The notes beneath the pieces are model-generated. The model saw nothing but the letters and a program-made list of their open reading frames with translations. It did no database searches and was not told the origin of the DNA. From JANOBD01 sp031411495 (GTDB lineage Bacteria > Planctomycetota > Phycisphaerae > Tepidisphaerales > Tepidisphaeraceae), in assembly GCA_031411495.1 (NCBI GenBank), contig JANOBD010000034.1, forward strand, positions 1 to 64,000: a DNA stretch of 64,000 bases, read 5' to 3'. Shown here one piece after another: positions 44,226 through 51,489 of the stretch. The translations under genes were made by a program, and so were the position numbers. Within the stretch, counting starts at the first letter, position 1. Each line of letters opens with the position of its first letter.

Positions 44226-45700
44226 CGCTCGCTCTGCGCCAGGAGCTGGCGAATCCCGGGCAGCGGCCGGGCGATCACAAGGAACTGAAACGCGAACAGC
44301 GGCGGCCACAAGCGCGCGAGTGAGCCGGCGACGCGGTCGAGCGTTCTTCCGGTGAACGTCGACCCGAACACTGCTTCGAACGGAACGCCCACGCCGATAA
44401 ACTTCTCCACCACGTAGCCGCACTCCCGCAGGCTGCGCTTCAGCGACCGCTGGGTAAACAACCGCTTGTGATGCACGTGCAGGATGCCGCGTTCCGCGTA
44501 GCTGAAGCGGCCCATGAGCAGGTTGAGTCGAATCGCCCAAAAGGCGATGTTCGGCGTAGTGAGGATGATCGCCGGCGGCTTGCGGATCGCGTGAGTCGCG
44601 CGGCTGTCGTTCCGCAGGCCGATCAGAAACTCCTCGGGCTCGCTCTGGTCTTCCAGCACATCCAGCAGGAGCACCGAATCGAAATCGAACGCGTCCACAC
44701 TGGCGTGCCGGTCCGTTTCGATCGAATTGACGTCGACGCCCATCGCGCGAATCTGCTGCGTCACCGCCGGCGGCGCACTCCCGAGATCGACCATCGTCCG
44801 CGGCCGCAGCGAACGGACCTGCTCGAGCGCGAGCCGATGGGCACTGTAAGTGGCGCCGGTCTTGTCGCGATAGCGCATGGGGAGGAGATTGCGGAACTTC
44901 AACGAGCAGAGCAGTCCGACCTGGTGCAGCCGGTACTGCAGCGTCGCCCAGATGACGTCCTTGGCGTACCTGGTTCCATCCACCCGGCAGATCTCGTCGC
45001 CGTAGTGCGTGGGGATCGGGAACTGCTCGATCTTCGCTTTGATGTGGAATGCCTGAAGAAGAATCTCCGTGTCGAAGTGAAACTGGTTCGTGTTCGCCTC
45101 GAACGGAACGGCGCGGAGAAACCGCGTCGAGTAGCCGCGGTATCCGGTGTGATACTCGGTGAGACTCTGGCGGGTGAGCTTGTTCTGCATCCACGTGAGC
45201 GCGCGGTTACCCAGCACCTTGTACCACGGCATGCCGCCGGCGCGGGCGCTCTTGATGCTGTCCATGCGCGTGCCGAGCACGACGTCGGCGTCGTTATTCT
45301 GCCAGCACTCGATGAACTTCGGCAGCAGCTCGGGCGCGTATTGACCGTCGCCGTGGAGGAGGATGACGAAGTCGTAGCAGTGATCGATCGCCAGGCGATA
45401 GCCGAGCTTCTGGTTGCCGCCGTAGCCCTGGTTGACGGGATTGCGCAGGACGGTGAGGCGGTGGAAGTCACGCTTCGTCGCCCATTCGTGCGCCTGCTCG
45501 GCGGTGGCATCGCGCGAGGCGTCGTCGATCACCAGGATGTCGACATTGTCGCGCTCCAGCAGCTCGGCGGGGATGCGGTCGAGCGTCGAGACGATGTGGC
45601 GGCTGGCTTCATACGAAACGACGAAGATCAGGACGCGAGAACTCGCGTCAGCGCGAGAACTCGCGTCAGCGCGGCCGGTTTGGCTGAACGATGGCAACAT
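44129..45700 (-). CDS. GT2 glycosyltransferase fused to a SAM methyltransferase-like domain
   Basis: A 523-residue cytoplasmic protein. The N-terminal GT2 domain (about 15-250) resembles dolichyl/polyprenyl-phosphate mannose synthases: ILVIDDASRDAT, NPVNQGYGGNQKLG and the metal motif in LLHGDGQYAPELL. From about 290 a methyltransferase-like fold follows (MVDLGSAPPAV, VLLLDVLEDQSEPEEFL, IILTTPNIAFWAIRLNLLMG); the glycine motif is poor, so activity is uncertain. It could load sugar onto the lipid carrier used by the neighbouring GT-C enzymes. The N-terminus has an ADASSR duplication from an 18-base repeat. The start at 45700 follows TATAGT by 9 bases. Confidence 0.78.
   Translation of the reverse strand: MLPSFSQTGRADASSRADASSRVLIFVVSYEASRHIVSTLDRIPAELLERDNVDILVIDDASRDATAEQAHEWATKRDFHRLTVLRNPVNQGYGGNQKLGYRLAIDHCYDFVILLHGDGQYAPELLPKFIECWQNNDADVVLGTRMDSIKSARAGGMPWYKVLGNRALTWMQNKLTRQSLTEYHTGYRGYSTRFLRAVPFEANTNQFHFDTEILLQAFHIKAKIEQFPIPTHYGDEICRVDGTRYAKDVIWATLQYRLHQVGLLCSLKFRNLLPMRYRDKTGATYSAHRLALEQVRSLRPRTMVDLGSAPPAVTQQIRAMGVDVNSIETDRHASVDAFDFDSVLLLDVLEDQSEPEEFLIGLRNDSRATHAIRKPPAIILTTPNIAFWAIRLNLLMGRFSYAERGILHVHHKRLFTQRSLKRSLRECGYVVEKFIGVGVPFEAVFGSTFTGRTLDRVAGSLARLWPPLFAFQFLVIARPLPGIRQLLAQSERHLTGAAAPALPEESRGESGVATSPEGESIAR
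45634..45673. repeat. 18-base tandem repeat, about 2.2 copies
   Basis: CGCGAGAACTCGCGTCAG occurs at 45634-45651 and again at 45652-45669, then starts a third time. On the minus strand it encodes the duplicated ADASSR near the N-terminus of the GT2 protein. Confidence 0.85.
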
Positions 45701-45709
45701 TTCATGCGT

Positions 45710-45717
45710 ACTATACT
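45710..45717. promoter_or_regulatory. Symmetric divergent promoter with overlapping -10 elements
   Basis: ACTATACT reads as TATACT on the plus strand (45712-45717, 8 bases before ATG 45726) and TATAGT on the minus strand (45715-45710, 9 bases before ATG 45700). One symmetric element may drive two leaderless divergent genes. Confidence 0.5.
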
Positions 45718-45725
45718 CCATGTCT

Positions 45726-46472
45726 ATGACCCTGCGTGCACCGCCCCCGGCGGAGACCGACCTGCTCTGCGAGCATTGCGGCTACATCCTGAATGGTCTG
45801 CAGCGCGAGCAGGGCAATTGCCCGGAATGTGGCCAGCCCACAATCGACTCGATCCAGCCGGGCCATCGCGTTGCGTCGCCGATCGAAATCGAATGGTCGC
45901 GCAAGGCATTCTGGGCGACGACTTCCCGCATCCTGCTGCAAAAACGCCGCTTTTTCCGCGAAACGACCTCGCGCGGTGATCACCCGAATGTCGTCCGCTT
46001 CGGAAGAGTTCAGCGATTGATCAGCGGGACCGCGTTCGGGATCGCCGGCGCCGTGCACGGTGCCTGGGTGGCCGAGACGCAGTTGTGGGTCTCGCACTGG
46101 ACGCTGGTGCCGCTGTCAATCCTCGCGGTTGTAACGGTGGTACTCGCTGCGCTCGCGGTCCTCATGCTCGATCTGGTGACCCGACTGGCGACGTGGCTGA
46201 CCTCGAAGGAAGGCGCGTTCTGGGGAATGCGCCTGCCGGGCCATGTCGTCACGCGGGCGATGTCATTTCACGCGGCGAACTATCTGCCCGCCGCCGCGCT
46301 CGCGCTGCTGGTGACAGGTGGCTATCGCATCGCGCTCATGCTCGGCTGGATGGATGCCTCCAGCGGCGTGAAATACCTCGTCACGCTTTCCGTGCTGGTG
46401 GTGGTGTCGGCGTTCTGGCTGTTTGAGAGCTATGTCATCGCGATGCGACGGATCCGGCTGGCGAATTACTGA
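45726..46472 (+). CDS. Membrane protein with N-terminal zinc ribbon
   Basis: A 248-residue protein of unknown function. The N-terminal ribbon reads LLCEHCGYILNGLQREQGN then CPECGQP, the same C-x-x-CGYxL module as the protein at 24473-24769. Three or four transmembrane helices follow (about 95-115, 125-150, 180-200, 215-235) with a soluble stretch after the ribbon. ATG 45720 is also in frame but only two bases after the -10-like TATACT, so ATG 45726 is preferred. It is divergent from the GT2 gene. Confidence 0.7.
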   Translation: MTLRAPPPAETDLLCEHCGYILNGLQREQGNCPECGQPTIDSIQPGHRVASPIEIEWSRKAFWATTSRILLQKRRFFRETTSRGDHPNVVRFGRVQRLISGTAFGIAGAVHGAWVAETQLWVSHWTLVPLSILAVVTVVLAALAVLMLDLVTRLATWLTSKEGAFWGMRLPGHVVTRAMSFHAANYLPAAALALLVTGGYRIALMLGWMDASSGVKYLVTLSVLVVVSAFWLFESYVIAMRRIRLANY

Positions 46473-46492
46473 ATCGCCTGCTCTTGCGCCAC

Positions 46493-46858
46493 TCACGGTA
46501 TCGTGATCTTCTTCCCGATCGGCATCCGCTCCGGCGTGAGGCCGGGATTCGCTTCGATGATCTTCGGCCACTGCTTGCCGTCACCGTAATACTTCACCGC
46601 GAGATTCCACGGCGTATCGCCGGCCGCGATCGTGTGCGTCCGCGCCGCGTGTGCCGGCAAAGGCTCAGCCTGCGGCGGCGTGACCTGCGGAGGCGGCGTG
46701 GTCGTCGTGAGCGGTTCAACGGGCCCGGCGCTCGGCATCGGATCAGCCTGTGGTGGGGAGTCGCTCAGATCCATCACGTCGCTGTTCGTCTTGGTGCGCT
46801 TCACGACGCATCCGCCCGCCACCATCGCAATCAATGCCACGCTCAATGCCGCTTTCAT
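46493..46858 (-). CDS. LysM domain lipoprotein
   Basis: A 121-residue exported lipoprotein. The lipobox is AGGC (Cys17) after a 16-residue signal. A Pro/Thr-rich linker leads to a C-terminal LysM domain (THTIAAGDTPWNLAVKYYGD, then NPGLTPERMPIGKKITIP), which binds peptidoglycan N-acetylglucosamine chains. AAGGAG precedes the ATG. It likely tethers or organises the envelope, by inference from the domain. It is convergent with the zinc-ribbon gene. Confidence 0.88.
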   Translation of the reverse strand: MKAALSVALIAMVAGGCVVKRTKTNSDVMDLSDSPPQADPMPSAGPVEPLTTTTPPPQVTPPQAEPLPAHAARTHTIAAGDTPWNLAVKYYGDGKQWPKIIEANPGLTPERMPIGKKITIP

Positions 46859-47023
46859 CTTCTAGCTCCTTCGTGCAGTTGGCCTCGCCGATCGGTGTCG
46901 GCTGGTGCCCTGGCGCAAGATTCGCACAACAGCGCGAAAGTGCAAGAAATGCCGAATCGCGCAACGCGGCATCTCATCGGGTTCTGCCGCGATGGATGTC
47001 GTGGCCAACCGCGCTTCGACCGG

Positions 47024-47029
47024 TATGAT
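47024..47029 (+). promoter_or_regulatory. -10-like TATGAT before the alpha/beta hydrolase gene
   Basis: TATGAT ends 12 bases before ATG 47042, predicting a leader of about 5 bases. No ribosome site is present. Confidence 0.4.
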
Positions 47030-47041
47030 CCCGCCCGCGTC

Positions 47042-47974
47042 ATGGCGATTGTCTGGACATCCTTTCTTCTGCTCCTGGCCGCGATCCTCTGCGTGCTGAT
47101 CGTCATCCACGCGCTCGCGCGCATGCTGCTCGCCCCGCCGCGGATGACGGATGGCAAAGCACTCTACGTGTTGCGGCGGATGTCTCCGGAGGATCTGGGA
47201 ATGTCGTTCGAAACCGTCTGGTTCCAGACGACTCGCACGCCCCGTGTCCCGGCGATTCGCATCGCAGCGTGGTGGATCGAGGCGTCGATGCATAGCGCAA
47301 AAACCGTCGTTCTCATCCATGGCTACGGCGATGCGAAAGTCGGCGCGCTCGCCTGGGCGCCAACCTGGCGCTCCCTTGGATACAACTGCCTGCTCATCGA
47401 CCTGCGCGCGCACGGAGAGTCGGGCGGAACGATCTGCACCGGCGGCGTGCTCGAGCGGGATGACCTGGATGCCGTCCTCGATCAGTTTCGAGCCTCGCAC
47501 GAGAAGCAGACGGGTCGGCTCGTGTTGTTTGGCATTTCACTCGGCGGCGCCGTCGCGCTCGCTACCGCCGCGCGACGAAGCGATATCGACGCGGTTGTCG
47601 CCGACAGCGTTTACGCCGATTACGCCTCTGCAGCACACGCGCATGGAAAGCTTATCGGCGCACCCCTTCCCCGGCTGCTGCCCTTCGTCACGGGGTGGGC
47701 GCAGCGTCTGGCCGGCGTGAACTTCGCGGATGCGCGGCCGCTCGATTCGGTCGCGAGATGTGGCTGTCCGGTCTTGCTCGTGCACGGAGATGCTGATCCA
47801 TTTGTGCCCGCGGAACACGTGGAGCAACTCGATGCCGCGCTCGCGGCCCGTCACAACCTCCGCGACGACCACTGGATCGTTCCCGAGGCGCTTCACGTGT
47901 TGTCGCTCTCGAGCGATGCCGAAGCGTATCGCGCGCGGCTCGAGCGTTTTCTTCGAGAAGGCGAAACCGCTTGA
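47042..47974 (+). CDS. Membrane-anchored alpha/beta hydrolase
   Basis: A 310-residue protein with one N-terminal transmembrane helix (about 5-27) and an alpha/beta-hydrolase domain of the BAAT/peptidase S9-like type. VVLIHGYGDAKVG is the oxyanion region, LFGISLGGAVALA the nucleophile elbow (Ser in G-x-S-x-G), LLVHGDADPFVP the acid and EALHVLSL the catalytic His. All catalytic residues are present. The substrate is unknown. The frame is open further upstream but that part overlaps the divergent LysM gene region. Confidence 0.85.
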   Translation: MAIVWTSFLLLLAAILCVLIVIHALARMLLAPPRMTDGKALYVLRRMSPEDLGMSFETVWFQTTRTPRVPAIRIAAWWIEASMHSAKTVVLIHGYGDAKVGALAWAPTWRSLGYNCLLIDLRAHGESGGTICTGGVLERDDLDAVLDQFRASHEKQTGRLVLFGISLGGAVALATAARRSDIDAVVADSVYADYASAAHAHGKLIGAPLPRLLPFVTGWAQRLAGVNFADARPLDSVARCGCPVLLVHGDADPFVPAEHVEQLDAALAARHNLRDDHWIVPEALHVLSLSSDAEAYRARLERFLREGETA

Positions 47975-48044
47975 AACGACAGGCAGACGCGCGCCGCAGG
48001 GAGGATTGACGATCCGTGGCGCATCGACGCCGGAACCGGGTTCA

Positions 48045-48407
48045 TCATCCGCACAAGATGGTGTCTTCGTGGGTATAGCCCGGCGCGCAGCAACACAGCA
48101 GCTTGAGCACGCCGGTTCCGGTGTTGGTCAGTTGATGCTTCGCGCCGGGCGGGATCGCGATCGCGTCGCCCACGGCGATCGCGCGCGTCTCGCCGTCGAT
48201 CTCCATCAGGCCTTCGCCGTGGGTGATGAAGTAGATCTCTTCGGTCACGGGGTGATAGTGTCGCGTCGTGCGAGCGCCCGGCGGCAGACGCGCCTCGGCG
48301 AGGCTCTGGTTGCGAATGCACGAGTTGCGGCTCGCGAGTAATTCGCGGATCTCCGAGCCGTCCTTGGTGAGAAATGGGGCGACCCGAGTGATATTGCTGA
48401 TATCCAT
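48045..48407 (-). CDS. Cupin domain protein
   Basis: A 120-residue single-domain cupin_2 protein. The metal site is seen as HYHPVTEEIYFITHGEG (two His and a Glu) with a second motif around GDAIAIPPGAKHQL supplying the last His. Such proteins bind a divalent metal and act as small enzymes or sensors. A run CCC appears near the C-terminus (LLCCCAPGYTHEDT), common in this subgroup. ATG 48407 is chosen because residues upstream are not conserved-looking. Confidence 0.85.
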   Translation of the reverse strand: MDISNITRVAPFLTKDGSEIRELLASRNSCIRNQSLAEARLPPGARTTRHYHPVTEEIYFITHGEGLMEIDGETRAIAVGDAIAIPPGAKHQLTNTGTGVLKLLCCCAPGYTHEDTILCG

Positions 48408-48510
48408 GAGCGCAGATGGTGGATCCAAACCGCGCTTCGGGCAAATCGCCGACCAGGGCGCCCATCGACTCAATTGATCATGCGGAACTCGCATGAGCCG
48501 GCCGAATCCG

Positions 48511-48516
48511 TATCTT
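48511..48516 (+). promoter_or_regulatory. -10-like TATCTT, leaderless start for the Cys-cluster protein
   Basis: TATCTT ends 7 bases before ATG 48524. The match to consensus is moderate and no -35 is evident. Confidence 0.3.
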
Positions 48517-48523
48517 TCTCGCG

Positions 48524-49036
48524 ATGGCCAAGCGTTCGCTCACGGTGATCCCGTGGTTCAAGGAGGGACTGAGTTTCACCTGCACCCAGTGCGGCAACTG
48601 CTGCACCGGCGGGCCGGGGTATGTCTGGATCAGCGACGTCGAGATCGATCGACTGGCCGAACACCTGAAACTCACGCGCGACCAGGCGATCCGAAAGTAT
48701 TGTCGCGTGATCAGCGGCAGAGTCAGCCTCAAGGAAAAGCGCGATCATCGCGGCGAATACCCGTGCATTTTCCTCTCCGAAGAAGAAGTGCAGGGGCCCG
48801 GCGGCAAAAAGGTTCTAAAGCGCGGTTGCACGATCTATCCGGTTCGGCCGCTGCAGTGCCGCACCTGGCCGTTCTGGCACGGCAATCTCGAAGACAAGGA
48901 TGCATGGGCTGACACAGGAAAGAAGTGTCCGGGGCTCAACAAGGGCCGGAAATACGCGCTGGATCAGATCGTCGCGCTGCGCGATGCCCAGGACTGGCCC
49001 GACCGCGAACAGACGCCAACCTCCAAGGTCAAGTGA
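48524..49036 (+). CDS. YkgJ family cysteine cluster protein
   Basis: A 170-residue protein with the family pattern CTQCGNCCTGGPGYVW near residue 20, YPCIFL near 85 and GCTIYPVRPLQCRTWPFW near 102-119; eight cysteines presumably bind a metal or Fe-S cluster. The biochemical role of the family is unknown. It is divergent from the cupin gene, with about 115 bases between. Confidence 0.88.
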   Translation: MAKRSLTVIPWFKEGLSFTCTQCGNCCTGGPGYVWISDVEIDRLAEHLKLTRDQAIRKYCRVISGRVSLKEKRDHRGEYPCIFLSEEEVQGPGGKKVLKRGCTIYPVRPLQCRTWPFWHGNLEDKDAWADTGKKCPGLNKGRKYALDQIVALRDAQDWPDREQTPTSKVK

Positions 49037-49136
49037 GATGATTCGCGGTCGGCTGTTGGCGTCGGCAGAAATGTTTCGCGATTGGCACTTTGGCAGGGTA
49101 AAGCTGTGTTCCGAACTTCTGTAAGGGAGGAGCCGG

Positions 49137-49469
49137 ATGTTTTCGAATCGATGGATCGCCGTGGCGTTTCTCGCGATGGCCGCCGTGACATATGCCGAGC
49201 CTTCGACACAGCCTTCAACGCAGCCGGCGAAAAGACCGGCCAGGCTGGTGCAGCCGTGGAGCAAGGTGACCGACTTGTCGGATGAACAGCGCGAGAGAAT
49301 CGCGGCAGTCCACTCGGAGATTGCGGACAAGATCAACGAACTGCGCGATGAAGAGCAGGACCGGTGCCGCGCGATTTTGACCGCCGAACAGCGCGCGGCA
49401 CTGGAGGCGACGCTCGCCCGCGAGTCGGCGGAGCGGAAGGCGAAGTCTTCGCAGAAGAAGCCGGGCTGA
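49137..49469 (+). CDS. Small exported Spy/LTXXQ-like protein
   Basis: A 110-residue protein with signal peptide MFSNRWIAVAFLAMAAVTYA and a helical domain with DLSDEQRERIAAVHSEIADK and ILTAEQRAALEATLA, the paired L-T/S-x-x-Q motif of periplasmic Spy/CpxP relatives that bind unfolded proteins. The linker EPSTQPSTQPAKRP is typical of this genome. GGGAGGAG directly before the ATG fixes the start. Confidence 0.7.
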   Translation: MFSNRWIAVAFLAMAAVTYAEPSTQPSTQPAKRPARLVQPWSKVTDLSDEQRERIAAVHSEIADKINELRDEEQDRCRAILTAEQRAALEATLARESAERKAKSSQKKPG

Positions 49470-49771
49470 AGAAAGAGCCAATGCTTCAAGAACGGATTTC
49501 GAAGCGGCGGACCCGACCGGGTGCGGACGCCGGCCGGGCCCATCCCGTATTGCAGCCTAGCCTGAGGCTCGTCGAGGCTTTATGACGAGCCCTTGTAGTG
49601 CACCGAAGTAGCGTAACTGCCTGTTTATACGAATTTTGCGACGGTTGCAGTCGACGGACAGAATGACGCAGGGTGTGGCTTGGCGGACACTTTTCGTTAG
49701 GCTCGCCTCCCGATGGTGGCTATGATCCTCACCGGGATGTTGCTACAGCCGTCCGGCGGAAATTGGGTGCT
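49470..49771. other. 302-base intergenic region
   Basis: Contains a weak hairpin with 8-base arms (GGCTCGTC 49566-49573 and complement 49584-49591) that may end the Spy-like transcript, and a TATGAT about 48 bases before the next ATG that may be its -10. No gene is seen. Confidence 0.4.
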
Positions 49772-51475
49772 ATGGAACCGAGATCAAAGGTTTTAGTGCT
49801 TCTGGGCCGCCCCGCACATGACGCTGCCGTCAATGTGCTGCGCGACCGCTACGACGTCGTCGAAGCGACGACCATCGACGACGCCATCGCCGCGCTGCGA
49901 CGCGAAGATTTTGTCGGCGTCTTTTCCGATTCGGAAGACTTCCTGCCGCTGGAGCGCGCTTTGGTCAGCCAGCAGGCGACGCTGGTGCTGAACACCATCG
50001 GCGAGGGCGTCTGCATCGTTGACGGCGAAGGCCGGTGCAACTGGATGAACCGCAAGATGACTGCCTGGCCGGCGCGCGTTCACGAAATCGTCCGCCGCAC
50101 CTGCAAAGACGCCTTTGATCACTTCAGCAAGTTCACTCCCGCCGACCTGGCCAGTTCCGGCAGCCTCAAGAGCAAACGCTACAACATCACCGTCGAGGAC
50201 GCACAGTTTCTGGAGATGATCGCGTCGCCGGTGCTCAAACCCAACGGCACCGTCGTGCAGATCGTCGCGGTGGTGTGGGATGCGACCAGCTCGCGCCGGC
50301 TGCAGCAGAAGATCGACGCGATCGACCGCGCCGGCCGCGAGATGATGCACCTCGACGCCGACGAGATCCGCAAGCTCGACGTCGTGGAACGACTGAAAGT
50401 GCTGGAAGACAAAATCATCGGCTACACCAAGGAGCTGATGCACTTTGATCATTTTGCGATCCGGCTGATCGACCGCAAATCGAACAAGCTGGAGATCGTG
50501 ATGAGTGCCGGCCTGCCGCCCGAAGCGCTGAATATCGAGCTCTTCGCCGCACCCGAAGGCAACGGCATCAGCGGCTTTGTTGCCGCTACCGGGCGGAGCT
50601 ACATCTGCCCGGATGTCGAGCGCGATCCGCGCTACGTGCAGGGCCTGGAAAGCGCGCTCTCGAGCCTGACCGTTCCGCTTCGGCTTCACGACAAGGTGAT
50701 CGGAATTTTCAACGTCGAGAGCCGGCACCGCGGCGCGTTCAACGAGGACGACCGGCAATTCGCCGAGATCTTCGGGCGCTACATCGCGATGGCGCTCAAC
50801 ACGCTTGATCTGATGGTGAAAGAGCGCGTCGAAACGAGCCACAAGATCGCGGATGAAGTCGCCGCCGAAGTGGCCGGCCCGCTCAACGACATTTCGATCG
50901 ACGTCAGCTCGATCATGGAAGAGTTCATCGCCAACGACGATCTTCGCGCCAAGCTGCAGACGGTGCTCGACAACGTCGGTTACGTTCGTCACTCGCTTCG
51001 CCAGGCGGCGGCGGGGCCGAACACGACGATTCTCGGCGCCAAGGAACTTGCCGAGAAGCCGATCGTTCACGATTCGCTGATCTCGGGCGCGAACGTGCTC
51101 GTCGTGGATGACGAGCCGAACATCCGCGAGACGATTGCGGACGTGCTTCGAAAATACCGGGCAAATGTGACGGTCTGTTTCAGCGGCCAGCAGGCGATCG
51201 ACCGCATTAACGACGAGACCTACGATCTGGTCTTGAGCGACATCAGCATGCCCGACCGCAGCGGCTACGATGTCTTCCTTGCCGCCAGCAAAAGCCAGAA
51301 GCACCCGAACGTCATCCTGATGACCGGCTTCGGCTATGACCCGAGCCACTGTATTGTCCGCGCCAGCCAGGAGGGCCTGCAGGCCGTCCTTTACAAGCCG
51401 TTCCGCGTCGAGCGCTTGCTGGAAGAAGTCCGCAAGGCGCTGCGCAACCGCCACGAGGTTGAAGGGCACGCGTAG
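49772..51475 (+). CDS. PAS-GAF protein with C-terminal receiver domain and no kinase domain
   Basis: A 567-residue signalling protein. Residues 1-60 look like a receiver fold (KVLVLLGRPAHDAAVN), where the usual Asp positions are not convincing. A PAS-like segment follows (NTIGEGVCIVDGEGRCNWMN), then a GAF domain about 220-365 (LMHFDHFAIRLIDRKSN, GISGFVAATGRSYICPD). A helical stretch resembles a kinase dimerisation region (GPLNDISIDVSSIMEEFIA), but there is no HATPase domain. The C-terminal receiver has NVLVVDDEPNIRETI, phospho-acceptor Asp490 (VLSDISMP) and the Lys in LYKPFR. It must be phosphorylated by another kinase. Confidence 0.82.
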   Translation: MEPRSKVLVLLGRPAHDAAVNVLRDRYDVVEATTIDDAIAALRREDFVGVFSDSEDFLPLERALVSQQATLVLNTIGEGVCIVDGEGRCNWMNRKMTAWPARVHEIVRRTCKDAFDHFSKFTPADLASSGSLKSKRYNITVEDAQFLEMIASPVLKPNGTVVQIVAVVWDATSSRRLQQKIDAIDRAGREMMHLDADEIRKLDVVERLKVLEDKIIGYTKELMHFDHFAIRLIDRKSNKLEIVMSAGLPPEALNIELFAAPEGNGISGFVAATGRSYICPDVERDPRYVQGLESALSSLTVPLRLHDKVIGIFNVESRHRGAFNEDDRQFAEIFGRYIAMALNTLDLMVKERVETSHKIADEVAAEVAGPLNDISIDVSSIMEEFIANDDLRAKLQTVLDNVGYVRHSLRQAAAGPNTTILGAKELAEKPIVHDSLISGANVLVVDDEPNIRETIADVLRKYRANVTVCFSGQQAIDRINDETYDLVLSDISMPDRSGYDVFLAASKSQKHPNVILMTGFGYDPSHCIVRASQEGLQAVLYKPFRVERLLEEVRKALRNRHEVEGHA

Positions 51476-51489
51476 TCGTCCTGCTTCTA

